From Lachnospiraceae bacterium (lineage in GTDB: Bacteria > Bacillota > Clostridia > Lachnospirales > Lachnospiraceae), in NCBI GenBank assembly GCA_022799355.1, contig JAAWOG010000005.1, positions 36,404 to 100,403 of the forward strand: a DNA stretch of 64,000 nt. Direction: 5' to 3'. Below the pieces are notes generated by a model. It searched no databases, was not told the DNA's origin, and worked only from the letters and a program-made list of their open reading frames with translations. Position 1 is the first letter of the stretch. Each line of letters begins with the position of its first letter. Below are positions 42,947 to 52,266 of the stretch, piece after piece. The translations under genes were made by a program, and so were the position numbers.

Positions 42947-43813
42947 TTACGGTGTTCCCGTATTCCCCAGGCCACCGCCAAACAAATCCATCATATTCAG
43001 ATAAGTATTTGCCGCCACCGTGACATGCCCGGAAGAAAAGACGGGATTCTCCTCTCCGAAGGCTCCCTCCGTCAGAAAATTTCTCAGCCTCACACTGCTG
43101 ATCATCTGTTCCTGCAATAGCGTCTGCTGCTGCATTTTTCTGTTGGCCGCCGCTCTCTCCCTTGCCGCCTTCTCCTGCAGCTCCATTAATTCTTTCAGCT
43201 TTTTATGCCGTTTTGACCACCAGGATTCTTCTTCGTTTTCTGTCTTTTTGCTGCTCCCGCTGTCTGTGGGCACGGACTGTCCGATATGCTGTTCGATGGA
43301 ATCCCCAAATTTTTCCGTACAGATACTCGGGGAATATCCCGGCCACGAAGCAAAGGGAATATATACCGATCTGTTCTCGGAGGTATATCCCAGCACCCAC
43401 GCTTCATATTCCGGATCGTTTTTCATCTGTTCCCAGCCTTTCTCGGAGATGGACCAGAACTCTACATTTCCCCGCTGGGAAGCATCAAACGGAATACTGT
43501 CCATCAGAGCGGTAAAGAATTTTTTATATTCTTCCATCGTCATATCTTCTCTGGAGACGTCTTTCACACCATTTTTCTCCAGCACCTTTTTTCCGGCTCT
43601 CACCTGCGATTCCACATGGTCTCTGTCCTCCGGATGCCTTTTTATATATTTTTCCACTGCGCTCTCCGTAACCTGCCCCGTTTTTTGGGCGGATTCCGCC
43701 TTTGTGACGGAATCGGCAAAGCCGCTTTTTGCCGCCGCCCTGTCCGTCTGATTATTTGTATACGCTGCGGTATACTCCGTATATTTTGTATAGCCGATAC
43801 TTCCGATACTCAT
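42947..43813 (-). CDS. unknown protein (first gene of the trio)
   Basis: A 288-residue soluble protein opening with a Tyr/Thr/Asn-rich low-complexity stretch (SIGYTKYTEYTAAYTNNQ), then a helical part with AVEKYIKRHPEDRDHV and MTMEEYKKFFTALMDSIPFD, the WSISEKGWEQMKNDPEYEAW segment, and a basic coiled coil near the end (LKELMELQEKAARERAAANR). The C-terminus is Gly-rich. No export signal is visible. ATG 43813 has GGGGAGGG upstream and overlaps the stop of the 42-codon ORF (ATGA). Function unknown. Confidence 0.7.
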   Translation of the reverse strand: MSIGSIGYTKYTEYTAAYTNNQTDRAAAKSGFADSVTKAESAQKTGQVTESAVEKYIKRHPEDRDHVESQVRAGKKVLEKNGVKDVSREDMTMEEYKKFFTALMDSIPFDASQRGNVEFWSISEKGWEQMKNDPEYEAWVLGYTSENRSVYIPFASWPGYSPSICTEKFGDSIEQHIGQSVPTDSGSSKKTENEEESWWSKRHKKLKELMELQEKAARERAAANRKMQQQTLLQEQMISSVRLRNFLTEGAFGEENPVFSSGHVTVAANTYLNMMDLFGGGLGNTGTP

Positions 43814-43938
43814 AAGATATACCCTCCCCTGTAAGCAAATGCGGATCTCCTGTCGGTTCCTCTGTCAGTCAGAACCCTTCGCTCTCCGGTAAGGTCCAAG
43901 CGAATCCGATCCGTCGTCATTTCGTGTTTCAAATTCAA
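43810..43938 (-). CDS. 42-residue small ORF coupled to the unknown trio
   Basis: A TTG at 43938 follows a perfect AAAGGAGG with a 9-base spacer. It opens 42 codons (MNLKHEMTTDRIRLDL at the N-terminus, YRGGYIL at the end), rich in Arg, ending in a TGA that overlaps the next ATG by the ATGA pattern. It lies between the GHKL kinase stop (43984) and the trio. The strong ribosome site and exact overlap favour a real gene or a translational leader; no homology was recognised. Confidence 0.5.
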   Translation of the reverse strand: MNLKHEMTTDRIRLDLTGERRVLTDRGTDRRSAFAYRGGYIL

Positions 43939-43983
43939 AACAGCGTTCCTCCTTTCCATTTGCATCAGACAATAGGTCTGATT

Positions 43984-45462
43984 TTATACTTTCATCATGA
44001 CTGATAAGGTAAATATTGCATAACCGGACCTGCTGTTATTTGCGTCCGGATTACCTTCTATGGAATAATCCACCGTTCCGCCGTACTTCTCCGCGGTTTT
44101 TTTCATGTTTTCAAGGCCGATACCATGCAGGTGTCTATCCTTTTTCCGCGTTGCCGGAAATTCCGAGCCGCCGTTTAAGGACAACTTTCCATCAAAACTG
44201 TTGGCAATTTCCAGAAAGAAATATCTGCCCCTCTGTAAAGAAGAAAGACGAATCAGAGGCTTTGCTGCCGGATATTCTTCTTTCAGCCGCATACAGCCTT
44301 CCATCGCGTTATCCAGCGCGTTTCCCAAAATGACACCTATGTCATAACCCTGGATGGGTATATGTTCCGAAAAGAGCAGTCCATCCGCCTGAAAGTCCAG
44401 ATCCGGTATCAGACGAATCATCTCATGGTATTTCATATTGAGCAGGGCATCCGCCACGGTATTTCCGGTTCTGAAACGAAGTTCCAGCCTGTCAAAGCTC
44501 TGGTTCATCTCCGCCAGATAAGCCGTAAGTTCCGGATCATCCACAGATCCCTTTTCGGCAAAGAGACGCATCAGCACGGAGAGGGTATTTTTCATATCGT
44601 GTTTCACGCTCCGCACCCCCTCATAAAGGCGTTCCGTCTCCCGGATGTGTTCCTGCAGCGTGTCAATCTGCTGTTCCAGAATAATACGGCTGTTTCGTTC
44701 CCTGCTTAACAGAATCATATCCTGAAACAGCCTTACACCATGCACAATGGACATCAGTGAAAGCAGAAAGATGGCAGGAACCAGAAGCCGCAGGGAAGGA
44801 TATCTGTCGTAAACCAGAGCCGGCATGCCGTCCTCCACCGTGATCATAATAATGCGCAGAAGGACGCAGAGCAAAAGTCCCACAAGGCTCGGCGTAAGAA
44901 TAAAGAGAAGTTCCGTCCTGTGCAGGCCATGATCCTTTTCCCGGAAGGAACCCGCCACCCTCTTCAGGGAGAGATAAAGCAGTAAAACCCAAAGACTACA
45001 GCACAGGATCTGCAGGGCGGCGGCGGTTCCCAGCAGCAGCAGTTCAAAGGTTTCCATTCCTATATACCCTTTTGCAAAGAGCCCGCTCTCCATTTCCAGT
45101 ACATGGGAACTGACTGCCATAACCAGATAGCCGAGAAAAAAACTGATCTCATTGAGGGCAAGGAACGTCACCAGCAGAAATATGGTAATGGTTTGAAACG
45201 CTCTGTAAAAAACAAAGGTCAGTATCACCAGCAGAAGGCTGTGCAGTATCAGTTTGTAGAACCCGCTCACAGAACTCTCTCCAAAGGAGATACAAATACT
45301 GAGCGCCGTTTTAAAAATGCCATAGCAGAAAAGAACAATAAAACCGTTTCTGCGCCGTCCGCGAAATCTTTCTTTTAGAAAACTGCCCAGAAAAAACTGC
45401 AAACAGTACCCCTGTAGAAAAAAAGAGAGGATTTCACAGAGCGTTGTTATCTTTTCAGCCAT
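43984..45462 (-). CDS. GHKL-type sensor histidine kinase (AgrC/VirS-like)
   Basis: A 492-residue membrane kinase: six or seven helices in residues ~1-265, a coiled linker, the phosphoacceptor His288 in SVKHDMKN, the N-box VILGNALDNAMEGC and the G-box HGIGLENMKKTAEKYGG. This architecture goes with LytTR regulators and peptide sensing (Agr, Com, Vir). The start overlaps the regulator stop by 8 bases. No pre-peptide or AgrB-like processing gene is recognisable next to it. Confidence 0.92.
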   Translation of the reverse strand: MAEKITTLCEILSFFLQGYCLQFFLGSFLKERFRGRRRNGFIVLFCYGIFKTALSICISFGESSVSGFYKLILHSLLLVILTFVFYRAFQTITIFLLVTFLALNEISFFLGYLVMAVSSHVLEMESGLFAKGYIGMETFELLLLGTAAALQILCCSLWVLLLYLSLKRVAGSFREKDHGLHRTELLFILTPSLVGLLLCVLLRIIMITVEDGMPALVYDRYPSLRLLVPAIFLLSLMSIVHGVRLFQDMILLSRERNSRIILEQQIDTLQEHIRETERLYEGVRSVKHDMKNTLSVLMRLFAEKGSVDDPELTAYLAEMNQSFDRLELRFRTGNTVADALLNMKYHEMIRLIPDLDFQADGLLFSEHIPIQGYDIGVILGNALDNAMEGCMRLKEEYPAAKPLIRLSSLQRGRYFFLEIANSFDGKLSLNGGSEFPATRKKDRHLHGIGLENMKKTAEKYGGTVDYSIEGNPDANNSRSGYAIFTLSVMMKV

Positions 45463-46168
45463 GTATGGTCCCTCCGCTTTTCAGGTAACGCATATATTCT
45501 TTTACAAACTCCTGGTATTTGTCTCTTGCCAGATAGATTGCCTCACCGTTTGTCAGAAGGACGCTGTCATGATAATATTCTGATACATACGCCATATTGA
45601 GAAGATATCCTCTGTGAGATCGGTAAAACCCTTCTCCAAGTTCCGCCTGCAGGCTGTTTAAGGAGGCATACATGGTAATCGTCTCCCTGCCGGTATGTAT
45701 TTCCGCCTTCTTGCCCCTGCTCTCCACATAGAGAATGCTGCTTTTTTGCACCGGGAAGGTACGGTTTCTGGTCCTGATCAGCAACAGCCCCGCCTCGTCC
45801 TTTTTCCGCTTTTTTATTTCCTCCGCAGCCCGCGTCAGCACTTCTTCAAACTTTTCCTGCTCGATGGGCTTTAACAGATAATGAAAAGCCGCCACATCAA
45901 ACGCCTGAAAAACATATTCCTTAGCCCCGGTCACAAAAATAAGTATCGCATTTTCCGCCTTCTGCCTCAGCCTTTTTGCGACATGGATGCCGTCCATCCC
46001 TCCAAGCTGAATATCCAGAAAAACAATATCATACTGTTTTTCCGCGTTAAGAAAAGCCTCCCCTGACTCAAAACCATCTGCCGCCAGGTCATCTCCTGTT
46101 TGTTCTATCCGTTTTTTTATATCTTCCCTGATATATTGTTCATCATCCACTATTGCTATATTTATCAA
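45455..46168 (-). CDS. LytTR-family response regulator
   Basis: A receiver domain (INIAIVDDEQYIRE, phosphoacceptor Asp52 in VFLDIQLGG, Lys in YLLKPIEQEKFEEVL) plus a C-terminal LytTR DNA-binding domain (LLIRTRNRTFPVQKSSILYV, the FYRSHRGYLLNMAYV helix). I chose TTG 46168 with GAGGTG 6 bases upstream, giving MINIAIVDDE as in the family; the frame remains open to ATG 46231 without a ribosome site. It is co-transcribed with the kinase. Confidence 0.92.
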   Translation of the reverse strand: MINIAIVDDEQYIREDIKKRIEQTGDDLAADGFESGEAFLNAEKQYDIVFLDIQLGGMDGIHVAKRLRQKAENAILIFVTGAKEYVFQAFDVAAFHYLLKPIEQEKFEEVLTRAAEEIKKRKKDEAGLLLIRTRNRTFPVQKSSILYVESRGKKAEIHTGRETITMYASLNSLQAELGEGFYRSHRGYLLNMAYVSEYYHDSVLLTNGEAIYLARDKYQEFVKEYMRYLKSGGTIHG

Positions 46169-46348
46169 ATGCCGCACCTCATAAATGTCCGTAACGAAAA
46201 TATGATCCTGCAATGCTAAACCAAATGACATTGCGTGATCCGGTCACCATTACATTTTTGGTAACCTTCATTTAATGTATCGGCATAATTTTTATTTTTT
46301 TATACAAAATGGAACGAAACCGTTGTAAAAGGGAATGAAAGGGGACGT

Positions 46349-48913
46349 TTACCCTTCCATCCGCAGCCTGTCTACCAGAGTATCTTTTTCAATATTCCGA
46401 AAACAACAATACGGAACCAGAATGGAAAACAGCAGCAAAACCGGCGTACAGATTATAAGAGGCAGAAGCGTAAAGCGGAATGTGGTAAAACCGCCCTCTA
46501 CCATAGCGCGCACGCCGACGCCCACAGCCAGTGCGCTGACCGCATAGGTGATAAGAAGTGTGATAAAGGCATAGTCCAGCCCTTCCCTGACTAAAAGCTC
46601 ACACAACTGTTTTTTTGTCATACCCACACTCTGCATCATGGCAAACTCCTTTTTCCGTGATACGATTGACGTTACCATGGAATTTACAAAATTCAGCACG
46701 CCCACCAGCGCAATGACAAAACTTGTCACATTACCCATCACGGCAGAAGCTCTGTACTCTCTCTCATACTGCCCCATCATGGACGCCCTAGATGTAACGG
46801 ATAAGCTTATTCCGTTTTCACTGCCGTAGGCATCCAGCATTTTTTCCGCAGCATCGATATGGGCATCCTCCACATTAAAGAACAGTTTCCGCGGTGTATT
46901 CTCCTGCCAGTTCTCCCGAAAGACTTCTGCCGGCAGAATAAAATTGAGATAGAACCGGCTATCCGCGCCGCTCACCGCCGCCTCTTCCAAAGCCCCCTCC
47001 GTCACCGGATTCCAGTTGTCCAGCACCGCCATCACCGTATAGGCATGGTCCTCTATTATTATCTTTTCTCCGACGGACACCGTCCCCGGCTTCTCTCCCT
47101 CTTCACCGGCGGATGCAATCGCAAGAATATAGCCGCCGTCGGCAAACCGCGCCGCATCATAGCTGCCGTCCAACAGATGTTCCCGGTCACAGTAAGCATC
47201 CAGCACGATACCGTCCGCGCCATAGACCACACTGGCCGCTTTTTCCTGTGTGATCGCTTCCAGCAGGGATTTCGGCCCATTGGGATCATAGGAACTCCAG
47301 AAGTTCAGCTTTTCCTCGGTATAGAATCCCCGTATATTGGAGATGGTCCGTTCATCTAAGGAAATTTCGGTCTCATGGCTGTAGAGATAACCAACTCCTT
47401 CCAGTCCCTCCAGCGACTTCACCCGCTCTCTCAGCGTATCCCCCAGCGTATCGCCGTGAGGATTATATCCCCTGATATAGTCTTCGCTGGTAGCATCATC
47501 AATCTGATAATCGGAAAGCGTCAGGCCGCTCAAATACTTCTCCATATCAAAAGCCGCGTTTTTGGCATAATAAGCACTCATCAAAGTGAGTCCCAGCGTC
47601 AGGGAACAGATCACGGTAACCGTGCGCTTTTTGTTTCGCCCAAGGGCTGACCAGGCAAGGGCGCAAAGCCCCGCATTTCCACTTCGTTTTCCGGTGGAGT
47701 ATGTTCCTCTCAACACGTCATTATAGCGCAGCGCTTCCATCGGAGATACCCTGCCCGCCATCCTTGCCGGACGCATACAGGAGATCAGAACCGTGGCTGC
47801 GGCAAACAGAGTGGAACCGATATAGATAACGGGGCTTGTCGATACCGAACTAAAACGCCCCTGCAAAAACACGGGAACCAGCACCGCTCCCAAAAGACAG
47901 CCAAGGAGTATCCCCGCCGGAATCCCGGCAAGACACAGCATACCTGCCTGGCAGTAGATCAGTTTTCTTAACTGCCTTGCGGTTGTTCCCAGCGTTTTTA
48001 ACTTACCGTAAAACTGAATGTCGGTGGTGACGGATATCTGGAAAATATTGTAGATAATCAGAAAGCCCGCCGCAAATACAAGGACCATGCCCAGGTACAC
48101 GGGCATATTCTCCTGCGCCGCCATACGGTTCATCTCCGGATCATAGGCGAGATTTACACTGTATTCCAGTCCGGTAAGACCGGTATCTTCCAGAATATGG
48201 TCCATTACCGCTTCCATATTTTTATCATCGAAGAGTGTGACCTGCGCCATATACTGCCCTGCAATCTTAGAGGATGCCGGATCTTTGCCCGCAGCGGTAT
48301 CGGATACGGCATCCTCCGCCGCTTTCCGTGCAAATTCTTTATCCACCCAGGCGAAACTCGCATAGGAAGATTCGTTTCCCTCCCAGAATCCGCACAACGT
48401 AAATTCGGAAACTCTGTTTTGATCTTCCGTAAAATCCGCGATCCACTCCAGCGTAACCTTCTGTCCCAGCTCATGGGGAATCCCCAGCCTGTCAAGGACT
48501 ATGGTATCCAGGGCGATCTCCTGCCGGGTTTTGGGCATGTTTCCGGTTGTCGGTCCGGCGAAGGAATGTACTGCGTAGTTCTCATCCGCCCAGCGGATCT
48601 CCACCTGCCTTCCCGAAAGGGCATCACCCATGCCGAGCCCTGCCACCATACTCTGCCCCACTTTTGCCGCATCGGGATGCGCCGCGATCTTTTCCGCGTC
48701 CTTCGCCGTAATATTCTTGATGGATATCTGGGCGTCATAGCCGGTCTGCCGAAAAGTCATTTCTATCAGATTTTCACGCATACTCTGACTCAGCACAAAA
48801 AGTGTTGTAAACAGCAGCGTGGTCAGCATAATAGCCGTAATGGCAGTCAGATTGCGCCCTCTGTTCTGCCTGAATAATCTTTTATTTAATACCATGATCG
48901 GTCTGAAATTCAT
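46349..48913 (-). CDS. FtsX-type ABC transporter permease, large (module 2)
   Basis: An 854-residue permease with duplicated FtsX halves. Helix 1 is at ~23-45, a large outer domain follows (~50-275), then three helices (~278-298, 335-355, 370-388), a new helix (~430-450), a second outer domain (~455-735) and three final helices. MacB/FtsX motifs are VSPMEALRYND and SMVTSIVSRKKEFAMMQSVG. Such proteins move lipoproteins, peptides or antibiotics out of the membrane or act as sensors. It follows its ATPase by 38 bases. The cargo is unknown. Confidence 0.88.
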   Translation of the reverse strand: MNFRPIMVLNKRLFRQNRGRNLTAITAIMLTTLLFTTLFVLSQSMRENLIEMTFRQTGYDAQISIKNITAKDAEKIAAHPDAAKVGQSMVAGLGMGDALSGRQVEIRWADENYAVHSFAGPTTGNMPKTRQEIALDTIVLDRLGIPHELGQKVTLEWIADFTEDQNRVSEFTLCGFWEGNESSYASFAWVDKEFARKAAEDAVSDTAAGKDPASSKIAGQYMAQVTLFDDKNMEAVMDHILEDTGLTGLEYSVNLAYDPEMNRMAAQENMPVYLGMVLVFAAGFLIIYNIFQISVTTDIQFYGKLKTLGTTARQLRKLIYCQAGMLCLAGIPAGILLGCLLGAVLVPVFLQGRFSSVSTSPVIYIGSTLFAAATVLISCMRPARMAGRVSPMEALRYNDVLRGTYSTGKRSGNAGLCALAWSALGRNKKRTVTVICSLTLGLTLMSAYYAKNAAFDMEKYLSGLTLSDYQIDDATSEDYIRGYNPHGDTLGDTLRERVKSLEGLEGVGYLYSHETEISLDERTISNIRGFYTEEKLNFWSSYDPNGPKSLLEAITQEKAASVVYGADGIVLDAYCDREHLLDGSYDAARFADGGYILAIASAGEEGEKPGTVSVGEKIIIEDHAYTVMAVLDNWNPVTEGALEEAAVSGADSRFYLNFILPAEVFRENWQENTPRKLFFNVEDAHIDAAEKMLDAYGSENGISLSVTSRASMMGQYEREYRASAVMGNVTSFVIALVGVLNFVNSMVTSIVSRKKEFAMMQSVGMTKKQLCELLVREGLDYAFITLLITYAVSALAVGVGVRAMVEGGFTTFRFTLLPLIICTPVLLLFSILVPYCCFRNIEKDTLVDRLRMEG

Positions 48914-48951
48914 CTGTTATGATCCTGCCTTTCCACTTTGTTTTTTCACCT

Positions 48952-49620
48952 TTACATTGCAATCTTCCCATCCTCGATCCGGATGATCCGGTCCGCCTGT
49001 GCCGCAATCTCCGGATTATGGGTGATCATTACAATGCTCTGACGGAACTGGCTGCTGGTTACCTTTAAAAGTCCTACCACATCTTCACTTGTCCTGGAAT
49101 CCAGATTCCCGGTGGGTTCATCCGCAAGGATCAGGGATGGTTTGGAGGCAAGGGCCCTGGCAATTGCCACCCTCTGCTGCTGTCCGCCGGATAAGTTGTT
49201 CGGCAGTGTATCCAGTTTGCTCTCAAGTCCGAGAAACCGCACGATTTCCATAATAAACTTTTTGTCGGGTTTTCTTCCGTCCAGCGTAATCGGAAAGATA
49301 ATGTTTTCCCATACTGTCAGGACCGGGATCAGATTGTAATTCTGGAAAATAAAACCGATCTGTTTGCGGCGGAAGATCGTTGCCTGTTCGCTGTTTAAAT
49401 GGGCCAACTCACAGCCGCCGATCTGCACGCTGCCCTCGCTGGGCACATCCAGTCCGCCCAGCATATTTAAAAGCGTCGATTTACCGCTCCCGCTGGTGCC
49501 GACGATGGCGGTAAATTTGCCGCGCTCGATCTCCAAATCCACGCCGTCCAGTGCTTTTACCAGGGCTTCGCCCTTTCCATAATATTTTTTTAATCCTTCT
49601 GCTTTGACGATGATTTCCAT
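48952..49620 (-). CDS. ABC transporter ATP-binding protein (module 2)
   Basis: A 222-residue MacB/LolD/BceA-type ATPase: Walker A VGTSGSGKST, Q-loop [13 protein letters not shown], signature [16 protein letters not shown], Walker [14 protein letters not shown] and H-loop VMITHNPEIA. I chose ATG 49620 after GGAGG; ATG 49632 lacks a ribosome site. Its promoter region contains three 11-bp-spaced GGTACG repeats. Confidence 0.94.
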   Translation of the reverse strand: MEIIVKAEGLKKYYGKGEALVKALDGVDLEIERGKFTAIVGTSGSGKSTLLNMLGGLDVPSEGSVQIGGCELAHLNSEQATIFRRKQIGFIFQNYNLIPVLTVWENIIFPITLDGRKPDKKFIMEIVRFLGLESKLDTLPNNLSGGQQQRVAIARALASKPSLILADEPTGNLDSRTSEDVVGLLKVTSSQFRQSIVMITHNPEIAAQADRIIRIEDGKIAM

Positions 49621-49642
49621 GATTTCCTCCATTCAGAAACAT

Positions 49643-49671
49643 TTTATATAACAATCATCCTATCAGAAGAA
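49643..49671 (-). promoter_or_regulatory. weak promoter of ABC module 2
   Basis: On the minus strand TATAAA (49643-49648) has at best ATTCTT (49666-49671) as -35, 17 bases away. The poor -35 next to a direct-repeat array is typical of activator-dependent promoters. Confidence 0.45.
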
Positions 49672-49672
49672 T

Positions 49673-49710
49673 GGTACGGGTAAGGTACGGAAAAGGTACG
49701 TTTTTGTACC
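49673..49710. promoter_or_regulatory. GGTACG direct repeats at 11-bp spacing (candidate response-regulator box)
   Basis: GGTACG occurs at 49673, 49684 and 49695, exactly 11 bases apart, followed by GTACC (49706-49710), which pairs with the last repeat. OmpR/PhoB-type regulators bind direct repeats of this pitch just upstream of a weak -35, as here. The OmpR-type regulator at 54127-54816 is the natural candidate. The 10-mer ATGGTACGGG recurs at 58025-58034 upstream of the DUF1266 gene. Confidence 0.6.
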
Positions 49711-49740
49711 TTAAGAATAACAACGGATATGTATTATTGA

Positions 49741-52266
49741 TCAGAAAACACGCAGCCGCTCCGTCACGCTCTCTCTCGTGACGGTTTTCAGAAAATACGG
49801 CGGGATCAACAGGGCTGATGCCGCAAGAACCGGTATCGAAACCCAGAGAGGCATCAGGGAATAGTGCCAGGTGACGCACCAGGTGTTCGTGTTCGCAATC
49901 CACCAGCGCCCCCAGAGCCAGGTGACGGCAGCCGTTGCCGGGACCAGAAAAAGAAGCATCGAGGCCAGATGTAATACCCCTTCCAGCAACAGTACCCTTA
50001 AGATCTGCCTTCTTGTCATGCCAAGGCTTTCATAAACGGCAAATTCTTTTTTTCGGACAAGGACGCCCCTTGCCAGCACGTTTCCAAAGTTCAGCACACC
50101 GATCAGCAGCATCACACTCCCCACAAACAACGGTATCATACAATTGTGAAAGACAGCATTGCGGAAAATCCACTGATAATCGCTGACCGAGATCACATCC
50201 GCCTTTGTTTCCATAAGCAGCTCCTCCAGAAACAGTTCAAATTCCTCTTGACTGTTTTGGTCAATATCTATCCCCACATTCCTGATGCCATATCCGGGAA
50301 ACAGCTCTTCAAATACTTCTTCCGGCATATAATAGGTTACATGAAACTGCGCCTCTCTGCTGTTTGCGCCGGATATCATACTTTCCTCCAAAGGAACGGA
50401 TGCCATGATCTCAAACTCTCTGCCCGCTATCATTACCCTGCTCCCCGCAGGCGGCGTAACTTTCAGTTCGGACGAACTGCTCGCCGCAGCGATCACGTAC
50501 TGCCCGGTATCAAATAATTCGGCCGAGAAAGCGCCTTCTATCAATATGTTCTGCGCCATTATCTTTTCCAGCATCAGCCCGCTTACGCCGGTGGCTATGC
50601 CGATATATTCGCCCTTATCCCGCATCTTCTCATATCCGGCCATCCAGTCGGGATTATCTGCCATATATTCTTTTCTGACAGTGCCGCTCTCATCCTTTCC
50701 CTCAAATGCCGCGATAATCTGTGCCCGTTCCATATCCTCCGCATACATGGGAACTTCCATCGTGCGCAGCACGCCGATGCCGGTAACGGCAGGATGTGCC
50801 GCAGCGGCCTGATACATCTCCTCCTTGATACTCCGGCTTTTCGGATTATAACGCTGTATGCTGGCGGTCGCCGAAGCATCCGCGATCAGATAATCAAAAA
50901 CGGCCATGCCCTCCAGATATTTTTCCTGATCATAGCTTGCTCCCATCGTCCGGATACAGCACAGAATGCAGAGGGAAAGAAAAAGAGAAGCCATACCGGG
51001 GACGGATCTGTTCGTTCGCCTTGAAAGCCCGGAAAATGCCATCAGAAATAAAGAGGTTCGCCTGCGCTTCCCTCTTCTTCGTCCTCCTCCCTCTTTCTCC
51101 ACGAATTTCATGGCTTCCACCGGGGTTTTTCCTGTCACTGCCCGCATCGGCAGTGAGCAGGCGATCCCTGTCGTCAGAAAAGTAAACAGACCGGATACGA
51201 TAAAAGGCCACAACCGGAAAAAATAAAGCGCGGGATTTTCTTCCATGCCAATCACCACATGGGGGGCAAGCACCACACAGAGTAAAAAGCCCGATAACCA
51301 TCCCGGCAGCAGGCCGGACAGGGACAAAAGCGCCGCCCGCTCCGCCCACAGAACCCGAAGCTGTCTCGGCGTCATTCCCAGACTTTTGATTCGTCCGTAA
51401 AACCGTACATCCTGGGCGGCGGAGAGGCGTACGATATGGTATAACATCAGGATACCGCAGAGCATGACGATCAGATTCAGCCGATAGAACCGCCCGGCTT
51501 TGAGCCCGGCGTATTCCCGTCTGGCATCATTCCAGGCAAGGTTTGTCGTAAACGCGATGTCCTGTATGCCCAGATCCGAAAGAATCTCCTCCCCCTGTCT
51601 TTCCAGATCTCCGGGGCGATACAATGTAACCCCCAGCGCCTGCTTTTTTTGTCCGCCACTGCTGAGTTTTTGCGCCGTCTCTTCTGTCACCCAGGCACAG
51701 GTCTCCGTCTGTCCCATCCGGTTTTCCCAGAAACCGCACAGACAGAAAGTGTCCACCCGCTCCCCGCTGCCGTCTGCCGGCGTCCACTTAAGGGAAACTT
51801 CCGTTCCGAGTTCATAAGGGATCGCCAGGGAATTCATAGTGAGCTCATCCAGCGCAATCTCGTTTTGCTTCTTGGGCATCCGTCCCTGCATCGGCACGGC
51901 CTCCGTCTCCTTTGCCCATCCCGGAGAGACTGACGCAAGTTTCACGCTGCGGTTTTCCAGCATTTCATCGGAGAGGACGCCTATGGCGGAAAGAGAAACC
52001 GCTTCCCTTACGCTCCTGTGGCCTTTGATCCCCGCCGCCTGAGAGGGCGTCAGATCATAAAACAGAATATGGCTTCCGGAGCCATAGATCATCTTGTAAG
52101 AAAAAATAAATCCATTATAGGTCAGATTCCCAAGACACAGTGAAAAGGTATACAGCATACAGACAAGGCACGTGGAAATCGCCAGGAGAATATACTGCCC
52201 GGTATGAAATTTTATTTCCCGCATCATCAATCTGCGGCATATTCCGAGATTATTGTTCTTTAACAT
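49741..52266 (-). CDS. FtsX-type ABC transporter permease, large (module 1)
   Basis: An 841-residue paralogue of the permease at 46349 with the same plan: one helix (~22-45), an outer domain, three helices (~265-390), a helix at ~430-450, a second outer domain and three final helices. Shared motifs are ITGKTPVEAM-like coupling segment TGKTPVEAMKFV and LVRKKEFAVYESLGMTRRQI. The ATG overlaps the end of its ATPase gene by seven bases. It may transport or sense a membrane-active compound. Confidence 0.88.
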   Translation of the reverse strand: MLKNNNLGICRRLMMREIKFHTGQYILLAISTCLVCMLYTFSLCLGNLTYNGFIFSYKMIYGSGSHILFYDLTPSQAAGIKGHRSVREAVSLSAIGVLSDEMLENRSVKLASVSPGWAKETEAVPMQGRMPKKQNEIALDELTMNSLAIPYELGTEVSLKWTPADGSGERVDTFCLCGFWENRMGQTETCAWVTEETAQKLSSGGQKKQALGVTLYRPGDLERQGEEILSDLGIQDIAFTTNLAWNDARREYAGLKAGRFYRLNLIVMLCGILMLYHIVRLSAAQDVRFYGRIKSLGMTPRQLRVLWAERAALLSLSGLLPGWLSGFLLCVVLAPHVVIGMEENPALYFFRLWPFIVSGLFTFLTTGIACSLPMRAVTGKTPVEAMKFVEKEGGGRRRGKRRRTSLFLMAFSGLSRRTNRSVPGMASLFLSLCILCCIRTMGASYDQEKYLEGMAVFDYLIADASATASIQRYNPKSRSIKEEMYQAAAAHPAVTGIGVLRTMEVPMYAEDMERAQIIAAFEGKDESGTVRKEYMADNPDWMAGYEKMRDKGEYIGIATGVSGLMLEKIMAQNILIEGAFSAELFDTGQYVIAAASSSSELKVTPPAGSRVMIAGREFEIMASVPLEESMISGANSREAQFHVTYYMPEEVFEELFPGYGIRNVGIDIDQNSQEEFELFLEELLMETKADVISVSDYQWIFRNAVFHNCMIPLFVGSVMLLIGVLNFGNVLARGVLVRKKEFAVYESLGMTRRQILRVLLLEGVLHLASMLLFLVPATAAVTWLWGRWWIANTNTWCVTWHYSLMPLWVSIPVLAASALLIPPYFLKTVTRESVTERLRVF

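Noticed and set aside
43020..43751. 243-codon plus-strand frame with hydrophobic stretches
   Set aside because: Antisense to the first trio gene; the minus frame has the ribosome site and coupling. The Ser/Phe/Cys runs mirror Glu/Lys codons.
49673..49710. GGTACG repeats as a CRISPR or tandem-repeat tract
   Set aside because: Only three short units in a promoter position with 5-base spacers; the pitch fits a protein-binding array.
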